NCBI GenBank assembly: GCA_030524175.1
Contig: JAUNHC010000015.1
Coordinates: forward strand, 57,033 to 121,032
Direction: 5' to 3'
DNA length: 64,000 nt
From: Eubacteriales bacterium
GTDB taxonomy: Bacteria; Bacillota; Clostridia; Lachnospirales; Lachnospiraceae
Shown in pieces: positions 51,601 to 59,341 of this stretch (the first letter of the stretch is position 1; each line of letters opens with the position of its first letter). The notes below the pieces were generated by a model. It saw only the letters and a program-made list of their open reading frames with translations. It ran no database searches and was not told where the DNA came from. The position numbers were made by a program, and so were the translations under genes.

Positions 51601-52818
51601 CCATCAACACCTAGCAAGTGGGATGATTTCGGCTATAAAGTAGTAGACGGAACGTTGATGACAACAGCTGGTAAGATTATTGAGAAAAATATTGTGGACA
51701 TTTATGCCTTTAATATTACCCCGTCCATATTTACAGCCAAAAATATCACTGTTGCCAATGGCAGCTACGCAGGTGGTATGCCTGTAAAACCATCAGTAAC
51801 TATCAGCGTAAACGGAAAGACTTTGGAAGAAGGTACTGATTACGCGCTGAAACTTACAGCTATAGACGGTACTTCCACACCGGACACATACGTAAATGTT
51901 ACAACCGATAAACCTTATATAGTTAGGGTAATCCCGATGGGCGGCTATGGCTTTGATGCAGTCAACGGACCAGATAGCTACACATGGGGCATCGACAAGA
52001 AAAACCTGGAAGACTGCTTCGTTAAAGTGACCAGGAACAAAGACGAGCTTGATCTTGTTGTCATGAACGGCAATGTTACTGAAACAAAAGAAGTATTTGA
52101 CGTAAAAGACAATGGCGATGGCACCGCTACCGTATCTGTAGTAAATGACGGTAAGAACTATACAGGTTCCACTTCTGTCACCATTATCGACCCGACCGAA
52201 GAGGGAACTGTAGGACCGGCAATGATTGATAAAGTCGTTGTTAATGGAAACAAAGCAACAGTAGTACTTTCCGGAGAAGCAGAAAATGCAGACGGGTATG
52301 ACTATGTTATTGCAACACAGGAAGATTACAAAAATGGCCGTGTAGCCATTAACAAAAACCTGCTTACTACAACAACGGACTTCCGTTATGTAGACAGAGG
52401 TGTATATTATGCATACTGCCACGCATGGAAACGTGACGAAAACGGCAAGAAGGTATTTGGAGATTGGTCAAACCTGTACAGATTCGAAGTAAGTGCAGTT
52501 ACTCCGGATCAGCCGGTCATTACCAGCGTTAAGGTTACCGGCAAAACTGTAAAGGTTACCTATACAAAATCTGACGATGCAACAGGCTATGATTTAGTAC
52601 TGGGCACTGCAGTTAAGAAAGTATACGGTGAAAATCGTCCGGTTAATTATGGTAAACTTGTTAAGAAGGTAACCAAGGGTGATACTGTAACTGCTACCTT
52701 CACCAATGTACCAAAGGGAACCTATTATGCAGGACTTCACGCTTACAATAGAACAAGCATGAACAACACCAAAGTCTTCAGTGTATGGTCCAATACAAAG
52801 AAAGTAACAGTTAAATAA
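48637..52818 (+). CDS. Large repeat-containing surface protein, S-layer-like
   Basis: A 1393-residue exported protein. AAAGGGG precedes the ATG; the signal peptide (basic 1-15, hydrophobic to about 30) ends near VWAAE. After an acidic Ala/Glu/Pro-rich linker come repeated beta-sandwich units with the marks YTGKEIVPN, YTGRQVKPS, YDGSEQTF, YAGGMPVKPS and YNGTEQKPT and an EGTDY turn, reminiscent of YDG/MBG-type bacterial repeats. The last 200 residues are two fibronectin-like copies (about 1193-1286 and 1290-1393), each with Y-x-A and KVFxxWSN. No LPxTG motif or membrane anchor is seen. The strong promoter and size suggest an abundant cell-surface protein. Confidence 0.7.
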   Translation: MTKLKNTKKGMAKKALSISLVAAMLATSNVPVWAAEDLFSDGSAVEAEVDTPFTEETPDTALFSSEAPAEEAPVTEEAPVEDVVSDAAVVAAADTTEDVNLLDYEVKDLKLNNIGEWGTDTVSVAGSIQSNGNDVQNLQYVWLADGLQADGADAADTASGNISTITYTPTKADYNKTLSLRIYQTAPNGMVLFSKTIAGSIVQAQDISTDFNAALTLASTAPSYNGTEQKPTPSNTYSVTKDGLSLDGSMIDWHYETEGNDFTNVTEKDITVYGTLTGTNDSASNAYGYTARTAEATYQIAPLELSSSNLKPSMVTTSVEYTGDVQTFGKKDVKLEVLVNANTNMKTDITAALKADATFSGAAADKSVGTDYKLDSSTDWAGAFDTSDAANEILKNFEVPSSLVVNVENTYAITKRNLSNCTGTITEQLLSTFRGNPDATVSAADITLTDKSGRTFTLAALDTAGQITIQVNNAVFAAANANKTGVVQNAVTVSYAADSDNVTGSLNLPMTLVTRSLGTVTVTKDGSANTVVPTSKADAGNLTVPYIGKAYSLTGTTGTLNSLNIAGADPSEYDVAYNDNVNAGIVEVTITGKSSLAGSTKKVYFTIAQHEVNSGFTVKNGVTVNPANNSNAALYKDALGMEFKTRLTGATSDTTLKEGTDYTVKYYYTNGNTYADEAAVKADLATNVAGKYVTAIATPVKNGNFKLATVAFIYDSAVIAKKSISNVTITVEKDSYTFTGKEIVPNIVVKDGTVTLDKGVDYNLKLKDNIDVGTATITVVPTAGSDYAGDTAATTTFKIEAAKAEDVKATLSATASAVATTGKDNTFNYTGRQVKPSVSKVELNGVDVTKYFDITYITYGENVNAGKEMGSVVISPKADVKNFTGTKTHLFNIQGKELDGVLKLYKNDKTQVVTTDHVALTKTGGDIYNFYYDGSEQTFADAKFTPAAATNAKEGTDYEIKYINNKDAGIAFAAVVAKGNYEANIFNSPSTPSKWDDFGYKVVDGTLMTTAGKIIEKNIVDIYAFNITPSIFTAKNITVANGSYAGGMPVKPSVTISVNGKTLEEGTDYALKLTAIDGTSTPDTYVNVTTDKPYIVRVIPMGGYGFDAVNGPDSYTWGIDKKNLEDCFVKVTRNKDELDLVVMNGNVTETKEVFDVKDNGDGTATVSVVNDGKNYTGSTSVTIIDPTEEGTVGPAMIDKVVVNGNKATVVLSGEAENADGYDYVIATQEDYKNGRVAINKNLLTTTTDFRYVDRGVYYAYCHAWKRDENGKKVFGDWSNLYRFEVSAVTPDQPVITSVKVTGKTVKVTYTKSDDATGYDLVLGTAVKKVYGENRPVNYGKLVKKVTKGDTVTATFTNVPKGTYYAGLHAYNRTSMNNTKVFSVWSNTKKVTVK

Positions 52819-52853
52819 TTTGCTTTTGGGTAAGCAATAAAAGATTCCTACAA

Positions 52854-52883
52854 AAAGAATCCCGGCTTAGGTCGGGATTCTTT
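52854..52883 (+). terminator. Terminator after the surface protein gene
   Basis: AAAGAATCCCG (52854-52864) and CGGGATTCTTT (52873-52883) form an 11-bp stem. The short T stretch suggests incomplete termination, and no clear separate promoter follows before the next gene. Confidence 0.75.
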
Positions 52884-52919
52884 ACAAATAAACTGTTAGA
52901 GAATGGAGGGGGATCTATT

Positions 52920-53174
52920 ATGGCAGTTGCAGCATTGGTTTTAGGCATCGTTTCCATTGTGTTTGCAGTGATGGGACTTGGACTTCCACTTGGATTTATC
53001 TGTGGTGTCGTAGGAATTGTTATGGGAATCATGGGAAAAAAAGATATTCGCAATGCCGGAATGGCAAAGGCCGGATTTATCTGTTCTATCGTTGGGACAG
53101 TGCTGTCGGTTTTTGCTTTTGTTGCATGTTCAGCTTGTGTGGGAACGTTCGGTCTTGCTGGAAGTTTATTATAA
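52920..53174 (+). CDS. Small DUF4190-like membrane protein
   Basis: An 84-residue protein with GGAGGGGG 7 nt before the ATG. Two hydrophobic helices (about 3-40 with glycine breaks, and 52-75) flank a GKKDIRNAGMAKAG loop, which is the DUF4190 pattern (small membrane proteins with a repeated helix-GxxA-helix core). Function unknown. It lies between the surface protein and the signalling operon, separated from each by a hairpin. Confidence 0.7.
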   Translation: MAVAALVLGIVSIVFAVMGLGLPLGFICGVVGIVMGIMGKKDIRNAGMAKAGFICSIVGTVLSVFAFVACSACVGTFGLAGSLL

Positions 53175-53180
53175 AATGGC

Positions 53181-53215
53181 AAGGGGCTGCTGCACAATGT
53201 GTAGTGCCCTTTTTG
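53181..53215 (+). terminator. Terminator-like hairpin before the signalling operon
   Basis: AAGGGG at 53181 pairs with CCCTTT at the other side (near 53208), with further imperfect pairing inside, followed by five T. The downstream gap to the next ATG is about 45 nt with no obvious promoter. Confidence 0.5.
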
Positions 53216-53258
53216 TTTTCCTTCGGAGATCTGAACAGAAAAGAACGGATGGCTGAAC

Positions 53259-54047
53259 ATGTACATTGGAAGAAATGATATTGCTGTACCGGTTTATGGG
53301 CTTATGGTGTTGACTGGAATAGTGGCAGGAGTAATTGTAGGTATCCGGCTGGTGAAAAAGGACGGCCTGTCAGTGGATGATTTCACCCTGCTGGCTGCCT
53401 ATACCGTTTTAGGGGGATTTACAGGTGCAAAGTTTCTATACCTGTGGGTCAGCAGGGACGCCATTCAATGGGAACAGATGTTAAATTTGTCCTATTTCCG
53501 GGCTGTAATGTCCGGCGGTTTTGTTTTTTACGGGGGACTGTTCGGCGGTTTCCTGGGATTGGCTTCAGGGGCGTGGATTCATGGAATCCAGGCACGTAGA
53601 TATCTGTATGTGTGTATTCCAATCCTGCCCCTTGCTCATGCTTTTGGGCGGCTCGGCTGCGGTGCAGCAGGGTGCTGTTACGGAATCCCCTACCAGGGGC
53701 CTTTTCAGATTGTATACCGGCACGCGGCCGCTGCCCCAGTGGGTATACCGCTGTTTCCGGTCCAATATCTGGAAGCGTTTATAGAATTTTTGCTGGCAGC
53801 AGTTATTTTTCGGATGGTTTCCCAAAAAGGGGGGACCTGCCGGGGAGTTGAACTTTATCTGCTAGTGTATAGTATGACAAGGTTTTTATTAGAATTTTTG
53901 CGTTACGACAGGGTAGAACGGGGGTCTTGGAAAAATCTTTCCACCTCACAGTGGATTAGCCTAGGTATATTTATAGCTGCCGCGCTTTACATACTTTATA
54001 TAGAAGTAAAAAGTTCTGCAGGGGAAAGGGGAAAAAGGTATGGTTGA
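53259..54047 (+). CDS. Lgt-family membrane enzyme with Cys-rich variant active site
   Basis: A 262-residue polytopic protein related to prolipoprotein diacylglyceryl transferase, which adds diacylglycerol to lipobox cysteines. Lgt marks: N-terminal Arg/Asp-rich GIRLVKKDGLSVDDF, VFYGGLFGG, the signature region HAFGRLGCGAAGCCYG (H127, R131, C134, C139, C140), and the C-terminal EFLRYDRVERG. The usual HGG is YGG here and three cysteines lie in the signature, so it is a divergent paralogue and its activity is uncertain. Its stop overlaps the first kinase gene by 8 nt, which ties it to the phosphosignalling operon. Confidence 0.75.
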   Translation: MYIGRNDIAVPVYGLMVLTGIVAGVIVGIRLVKKDGLSVDDFTLLAAYTVLGGFTGAKFLYLWVSRDAIQWEQMLNLSYFRAVMSGGFVFYGGLFGGFLGLASGAWIHGIQARRYLYVCIPILPLAHAFGRLGCGAAGCCYGIPYQGPFQIVYRHAAAAPVGIPLFPVQYLEAFIEFLLAAVIFRMVSQKGGTCRGVELYLLVYSMTRFLLEFLRYDRVERGSWKNLSTSQWISLGIFIAAALYILYIEVKSSAGERGKRYG

Positions 54048-55836
54048 CCCCGACAGAATCTGCATGGGATGCATGAGGGAATTAAAAAAAGGAGAAACTT
54101 GCCCTTATTGCGGCTTTTCCATAAAGAAATATGCACAATGCAGAAGCAGCCGTGCTTTACCCGCCAGGACAATTCTGGGCGGACTATATCTGATAGGAAA
54201 AGTGCTGGGAGAAGGCGGTTTTGGCATCACGTATATTGCTCTGGACCTAAACCGGCAAATCCCCGTGGCTGTCAAAGAATATTTTCCCTCAGGACTGTCC
54301 TCAAGGGACACTTCAGGAGAAGGAACGGGAGTTGTATCCCTGCCAGGGGGCGATAAGAAACAATTTTACAAATCTGGCCTGAAAGGATTTCAAAAAGAGG
54401 CTGAAAGTCTTGTGAAACTTCGCAGTCTAACGGGCATCGTTTCTGTAGAAAATTTCTTTTACGAAAACAATACCGCCTACCTTGTGATGGAATATATCAA
54501 CGGGAAAACGCTGAAGCAGTATCTTCAGGAAAGGAGAACCCCTATGGGGGAAAAAGAGACTCTTGCTCTGATGCGTCCCATACTGAATGCCCTTGAAGAA
54601 ATCCACAAAATCGGAGTCATACACCGGGATATCAGCCCTGAAAACATTATGCTTGTAGGTGACGGAAGGGTCTATCTGGTGGATTTTGGAGCGGCAAGGT
54701 TTTCAGCAGGTGAAGAATCCCAAAATTTGACAGTACTTTTAAAACACGGATATGCTCCTGTGGAACAATATCAGGGGAATAGCAGGCAGGGTCCTTGGAC
54801 TGATATCTATGCCGTATGCGCCACCATGTACAGGATGCTTTCCGGCAGAATTCCGGATGAAGCCATTGACCGCATGGTCGGCGACAAAATGGATTCTCTG
54901 GAAAGTTTGGCACAGTTGGAGCGGGCGATTCAGGTCAGCCGTCAAACGTCACAGGTAATCCGAAAGGGGCTTTCTGTAAACAGGTCCGATCGTTATCAGA
55001 CAGTGAAGCAGTTGAAAGATGACCTATATAAGGGGGATGAACAGCACGAAGCAGGTGAATCAGGACAAAATGCTTCATCTCCCCTCTCCATAAAAGCTTC
55101 CAGTATAGGAGAAAACGGAACTATGGAACAGACAAGGATGGCAGGCGCCCTGATCCTTGTAATCCTTTTCCTTATAATGCTTGTGTTAAGCTTCCTATCA
55201 GAGGATAGTAATACCATATCCGAGACGGAAATCCATCCCACAGAGTATTCCATCCTCAGTCCGGCAAAGCCAGAAACTGAAAGGGCACAACCGGAAGCGG
55301 CGGACTCCGTAGCAGCAGACAGCTCTTCCCCCATCCCTGAACCGCTGAATTCCAGTTCTGAGCCGGTGGCCCCCGTCCTGGACCTCATTTCCCCAGCAGA
55401 CATAGTTCCCGGTAAAAAAATACCAGTATCCTCTGTGAATGCAGCCGTGACCAAAGGAACCTTTGAGGAACTCCCCTCCCCCGACCAGGCTTTTGACGGG
55501 GACAAAGATACAAGCTGGACAGGGCTTGCCGGGGAGGGCGGTGCCCTTTTATGGGTGGGGTTCGACAAGGCCTATGATGTAAAATATTTGTCCTTGTGTC
55601 TGGGCGGCAGGGACAACGGCGGCCTTTATTCTGACTATAGCCGTCCCCGAAAACTAGAAATAACGCTGGGAAGCAGTTTTTTTCCGGTGGAGTTACCGGA
55701 CTCTGACCAGGATATCTGGATGGAAATCACACCGCCGGTCCGCTGCTCTGTATTATGTATAGAGATTCTGGAAACCTACAAAGGTGAACAGTGGGATAAC
55801 ATCTGCATTTCCGAGATTAGTGTTTTTGGAAGCTGA
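54040..55836 (+). CDS. Transmembrane Ser/Thr kinase with zinc ribbon and extracellular discoidin-like domain
   Basis: A 598-residue protein. Order: CxxC...CxxC zinc ribbon (C8, C11, C21, C24), kinase domain with glycine loop GEGGFGIT (57-64), Lys79, HRD (195-197, in IHRDISPEN), DFG (215-217) and YAPVEQY at the activation segment, a membrane helix (about 367-386), a Ser/Pro/Glu linker and an extracytoplasmic domain (about 455-598) that looks like a discoidin/NADase-type sandwich (AFDGDKDTSW). All catalytic residues are intact. It overlaps the Lgt-like gene by 8 nt. The outer domain suggests sensing of a carbohydrate or wall ligand, which would set phosphorylation of the FHA partners encoded downstream. 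Confidence 0.88.
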   Translation: MVDPDRICMGCMRELKKGETCPYCGFSIKKYAQCRSSRALPARTILGGLYLIGKVLGEGGFGITYIALDLNRQIPVAVKEYFPSGLSSRDTSGEGTGVVSLPGGDKKQFYKSGLKGFQKEAESLVKLRSLTGIVSVENFFYENNTAYLVMEYINGKTLKQYLQERRTPMGEKETLALMRPILNALEEIHKIGVIHRDISPENIMLVGDGRVYLVDFGAARFSAGEESQNLTVLLKHGYAPVEQYQGNSRQGPWTDIYAVCATMYRMLSGRIPDEAIDRMVGDKMDSLESLAQLERAIQVSRQTSQVIRKGLSVNRSDRYQTVKQLKDDLYKGDEQHEAGESGQNASSPLSIKASSIGENGTMEQTRMAGALILVILFLIMLVLSFLSEDSNTISETEIHPTEYSILSPAKPETERAQPEAADSVAADSSSPIPEPLNSSSEPVAPVLDLISPADIVPGKKIPVSSVNAAVTKGTFEELPSPDQAFDGDKDTSWTGLAGEGGALLWVGFDKAYDVKYLSLCLGGRDNGGLYSDYSRPRKLEITLGSSFFPVELPDSDQDIWMEITPPVRCSVLCIEILETYKGEQWDNICISEISVFGS

Positions 55837-55900
55837 CAGCCCGGTACTCTGCACAATATCAGAAAAGATTGTTCAAAATCCATAGAAGAGGAGAAGTAAT

Positions 55901-56737
55901 ATGAATGAGAAAAAGAAATATCACCTGCCCCTAGAATACCGAATTGGAATGATCAGCGCATTTTCTTTAATGCTTTTGTCTGTTATCCTTCCGTTATTCT
56001 CGGTTAAGGCAGCAAAACAATCCATGAGTGTGTCTCTGTTAAGCTTTTTTAGCAAAAGCAAACTTGAGCAGCTGGACTTATTATCTCTGGATCAAGCCAC
56101 AGCAGTAATCCTGAATACTATCCGGTGTTTTATCATAATTTTTGCCCTGTTGGCGATCCTGGGGATTGTCTGCTACACCCTGGAGTTTACAACCCGGTGG
56201 AAAGAGGGAATCATTATCACTTTGATACTGACACCTTGGTCTATTTTTTCAGGTATCGGGATTACCGTGCTTATGGCCAGGATTGCCACATCAGCAACTC
56301 CCGGAGGCACGATTTCCCTGGGAGTCGGTACCATCTTTGGCTGGCTGGCTTGTGGATACGCCTTCTTCCGACCTTTGGTTTACCTTTGCATGTACAAGCC
56401 GGAGAAAGAATCTGAGGAAAGATCAGGTGCCGTAAAGGGACAGTTGAGAGGTGTATCCGGGATTTATGCCGGGCAGGTGATTCCTCTTGAAGATGGAGAA
56501 AAGCTTGTACTTGGCAGGGGAGCAGAGGAATGCAACCTGATTGTTGACGCACCCAAGATCAGCCGAAGACATTGTGAGATTACATATCATGGGCAGAGTG
56601 GCAGCTTTACATTGAAAGATTTTTCATCAAACGGGACTTATAAAAGTAACGGAGAAAAATACCGGCCTGAGGAAGAATTGACACCAGGGTCAACCTTTTT
56701 CCTGGGAAATAAAGAAAATGGCTTTATGGTAAAATAG
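55901..56737 (+). CDS. Membrane protein with C-terminal FHA domain
   Basis: A 278-residue protein. Four membrane helices (about 15-33, 73-93, 102-124, 139-163) anchor a cytoplasmic FHA domain (about 185-278) with the phosphothreonine-binding marks GR (205-206), SRRH (221-224) and SSNGT (242-246). FHA domains bind phosphothreonine, so it is a probable target or reader of the kinases in this operon. The gene lies 64 nt after the first kinase, with AGAGGAG before the ATG. The membrane domain is not recognised. Confidence 0.85.
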   Translation: MNEKKKYHLPLEYRIGMISAFSLMLLSVILPLFSVKAAKQSMSVSLLSFFSKSKLEQLDLLSLDQATAVILNTIRCFIIIFALLAILGIVCYTLEFTTRWKEGIIITLILTPWSIFSGIGITVLMARIATSATPGGTISLGVGTIFGWLACGYAFFRPLVYLCMYKPEKESEERSGAVKGQLRGVSGIYAGQVIPLEDGEKLVLGRGAEECNLIVDAPKISRRHCEITYHGQSGSFTLKDFSSNGTYKSNGEKYRPEEELTPGSTFFLGNKENGFMVK

Positions 56738-56763
56738 CTGGACGGCGGAGAGGCAGATAGCAC

Positions 56764-57498
56764 ATGGAAATCACGTATGCCAGTATCAATGAAATCGGGA
56801 AACGTCCCTGCCAGGAGGATACCGTAGGCAGTTGTATCTATGGAAAAGAGGCATTGTTTGCAGTGGCGGACGGCTTGGGCGGACATATGTCAGGTGACCT
56901 TGCTTCCAGGAAAATGATAGAACAGGTTCTGGCCGGATTCCATGAGAAATGCGACCCTGAGGTTTTCTTCCCCGAAGTTTTTGCTGAAGGGAACAGACAG
57001 CTTTGTCTGCTTCAGGATGCACACCATACACCAAATGGGATGAAAACCACCCTGGCCTGTGCGGTAATAAAAGAAGACACCATTTACGGAGCATATGCAG
57101 GAGATTCCCGGATATATATTTTTGAGAAAAATAAAATGGTATTTCGAACCCTTGACCATAGTGTCCCACAGATGCTTGTCAATGCAGGCGAGCTGGATGA
57201 GAAGAAAATCCGCAGGCATCCCGACCGAAACCGGCTTCTAAGGGTCCTGGGAGATCGTGACAGGGAAAGTTCTCCCCAAGAGATACCGCCGTACTATATG
57301 AGAAAAAGTGCAGCTATTTTGCTCTGCACAGATGGGTTTTGGGAGAATATTCTTGAGAAGGAAATGGAAAAGACACTGAAAACTGCAAAAGACCCGGAGG
57401 AATGGTTATCAAGGATGAAGAAAATCGTAAAGCGGAGAGGAAAAATGAAAAAACAGGACAACTACTCTGCAGTGTGTATTTGGGTTTTCCTAAAGTAA
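56764..57498 (+). CDS. PP2C-type Ser/Thr protein phosphatase
   Basis: A 244-residue soluble phosphatase with the usual PP2C motifs: QED (D19), VADGLGGH (D36, G37), GDSR (D114), LCTDG (D190) and DNYSA (D232), which bind the two metal ions. Length fits the minimal bacterial PP2C (PrpC type). It lies between the FHA membrane protein and the second kinase, with gaps of 26 and 15 nt, so it is cotranscribed. It would dephosphorylate the kinases or their FHA-bound partners. Confidence 0.92.
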   Translation: MEITYASINEIGKRPCQEDTVGSCIYGKEALFAVADGLGGHMSGDLASRKMIEQVLAGFHEKCDPEVFFPEVFAEGNRQLCLLQDAHHTPNGMKTTLACAVIKEDTIYGAYAGDSRIYIFEKNKMVFRTLDHSVPQMLVNAGELDEKKIRRHPDRNRLLRVLGDRDRESSPQEIPPYYMRKSAAILLCTDGFWENILEKEMEKTLKTAKDPEEWLSRMKKIVKRRGKMKKQDNYSAVCIWVFLK

Positions 57499-57513
57499 GG
57501 GAGGCGTTTATTT

Positions 57514-58704
57514 ATGAACCCTAATCGTCTGTGCCCGGGGTGCATGAAAGAGGTTCAGCAGCCGGACAAAACCTGCCCTAACTGCGGATATCTGGACAGG
57601 GCATACCAACAGACCAGAAACTGCCGGGTTCTCCCGCCATATACGATTCTTGCCGGGAGATACATGCTTGGTAAGACTCTGGGTGAAGGTGGTTTCGGCA
57701 TTACTTATCTTGCCATGGATCTCAAACAGCAGGAAACGGTGGCAATTAAGGAGTACTTCCCCGTAGGCCTTGCAGCAAGGGATACTATGGACGGAAATTC
57801 GGAACTATCCTGTGTTACAGGAAATGAAAAGAGACAGTATTATAAACATGGGCTGGAAAACTTTGCAAAGGAAGCGAATAACCTGATGAAATTCCGTTCC
57901 CTTCCCGGGGTGGTTTCTGTGAAAAACTTTTTTTACCAGAATAAAACGGCCTATCTGGTTATGGAATACATTGACGGAATCAGCCTTAAACAATATCTGA
58001 ATAAGAGGAATAAACCCATTGCTGAAAAAAATGTACTGAATGTGATGCGCCCTGTTATATGTGCTCTTGCTAAAATACATAGAGCCGGGATGATCCACCG
58101 TGACATCAGCCCCGAAAACATCATGCTGGCACGTGACGGCAGGGTGCTTCTCATCGATTTTGGGGCTGCCCGCAGCATAACCGGAGTGGAAACACAATGT
58201 TTGACCATTATCCTGAAACATGGTTACGCTCCCATAGAACAATACCAGACAAAGGGAAGACAGGGGCCATGGACAGATGTATATGCCCTATGTGCAACTA
58301 TGTATTCGGCACTTTCCGGACTTTCACCGGAAGAGGCTGTGGAACGTATGGATCATGACCGGATGGTGCCGTTGAAACATGTGCGGTTTGCTGCTCCGCT
58401 GCCGCAAATCTCTCCAAAGACTTCCGACATTATAGAAAAAGGATTGTCCATACAGGCTCAGGACAGGTATCAGGATGCAGAGGAGTTACGGAAAGCCCTC
58501 TTTCGGGAAACCGCAGCGCCGATTTCGGAAAAGGAAAAAGAGATTCCCCCGGCTGCTGTGCTGTCTCAGGAGCCACCGCTGAAATCAGGCGGGAATTACA
58601 CAGCGAATGAAAAAATCTTTTTGGTGGTATTTCTGGTAATTGGGATTGCTACTGCCTTTGTACTGACAGCGTATCTGTTTGGTCAGCTGTTAGCTCTTCT
58701 ATAA
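57514..58704 (+). CDS. Zinc-ribbon transmembrane Ser/Thr kinase, second copy
   Basis: A 396-residue protein with the same start as kinase 1: CxxC...CxxC ribbon (C7, C10, C21, C24), GEGGFGIT loop (57-64), Lys79, IHRDISPEN, DFG and YAPIEQY. Catalytic positions align residue for residue with kinase 1. After a short linker a single membrane helix (about 368-390) ends the protein, with no extracellular sensor domain. It is therefore a reduced paralogue, perhaps a partner that depends on the sensing kinase. GGAGGCG precedes the ATG. Confidence 0.9.
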   Translation: MNPNRLCPGCMKEVQQPDKTCPNCGYLDRAYQQTRNCRVLPPYTILAGRYMLGKTLGEGGFGITYLAMDLKQQETVAIKEYFPVGLAARDTMDGNSELSCVTGNEKRQYYKHGLENFAKEANNLMKFRSLPGVVSVKNFFYQNKTAYLVMEYIDGISLKQYLNKRNKPIAEKNVLNVMRPVICALAKIHRAGMIHRDISPENIMLARDGRVLLIDFGAARSITGVETQCLTIILKHGYAPIEQYQTKGRQGPWTDVYALCATMYSALSGLSPEEAVERMDHDRMVPLKHVRFAAPLPQISPKTSDIIEKGLSIQAQDRYQDAEELRKALFRETAAPISEKEKEIPPAAVLSQEPPLKSGGNYTANEKIFLVVFLVIGIATAFVLTAYLFGQLLALL

Positions 58705-58792
58705 CGATTGGAACCGTTTGCCGCTGTTCACAGTTATAGGCTGTGTATAATGGCAACTGATTAGAATATAAACAGATAAAAGTGGGATGATT

Positions 58793-59341
58793 ATGGCAAT
58801 TATAAAATGTGAGCAGGGACATTTTTACGATAGCATCAAATATAAAAAATGTCCTTTCTGTAATAAGGCAGAGATGGATATTCCGGAGACTGTCTGGCAG
58901 GTATCTGATCCATCCGGCAAAATCCAGAAGGTGTCTGTAGTGAACAGCAGCAGAGCTGTGGACGAGGAGATTACGATAGGGGTATTTTCTCCCAAAAAGG
59001 GTAATGACTATGTAGTCGGATGGCTGGTGTGCATAAAGGGGCCGGACAAAGGCAGAGACTACCGGCTCCACCAGGGATTCAACCGAGTGGGAAGAGATTA
59101 TGGGAATGATGTTGTTCTGGAAAATGACAGGATGGTATCACGCAACTCCCACTGCAGTGTTATTTATGAGGATAAAACAAATTATTTTTATATCTGCCCG
59201 GAAGAAGGCACCATTACCTATCTTAAAGGGGAATTTCTGCAGGAACCAGTCAGGCTGTACTCTCACGATGTTATTGAGCTTGGAGGCAGCTTGCTGGAGT
59301 TTGTTGCATTTTGTGAAGGGAGCAGAACGTGGGAAAGATAA
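58793..59341 (+). CDS. Zinc-ribbon FHA protein, first copy
   Basis: A 182-residue protein starting at ATG 58793. The N-terminal metal site has C6-x3-H10...C20-x2-C23 (CEQGHFYDSIKYKKCPFC), followed by a linker and an FHA domain (about 75-175) with GRDYGND (GR at 100-101) and SRNSH (116-120). The later conserved Asn-Gly is not evident, so phosphothreonine binding may be altered. Its stop lies inside the start of the vWA-FHA gene (13-nt overlap). It shares the Cys/His pattern exactly with the second copy at 61845. Confidence 0.82.
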   Translation: MAIIKCEQGHFYDSIKYKKCPFCNKAEMDIPETVWQVSDPSGKIQKVSVVNSSRAVDEEITIGVFSPKKGNDYVVGWLVCIKGPDKGRDYRLHQGFNRVGRDYGNDVVLENDRMVSRNSHCSVIYEDKTNYFYICPEEGTITYLKGEFLQEPVRLYSHDVIELGGSLLEFVAFCEGSRTWER

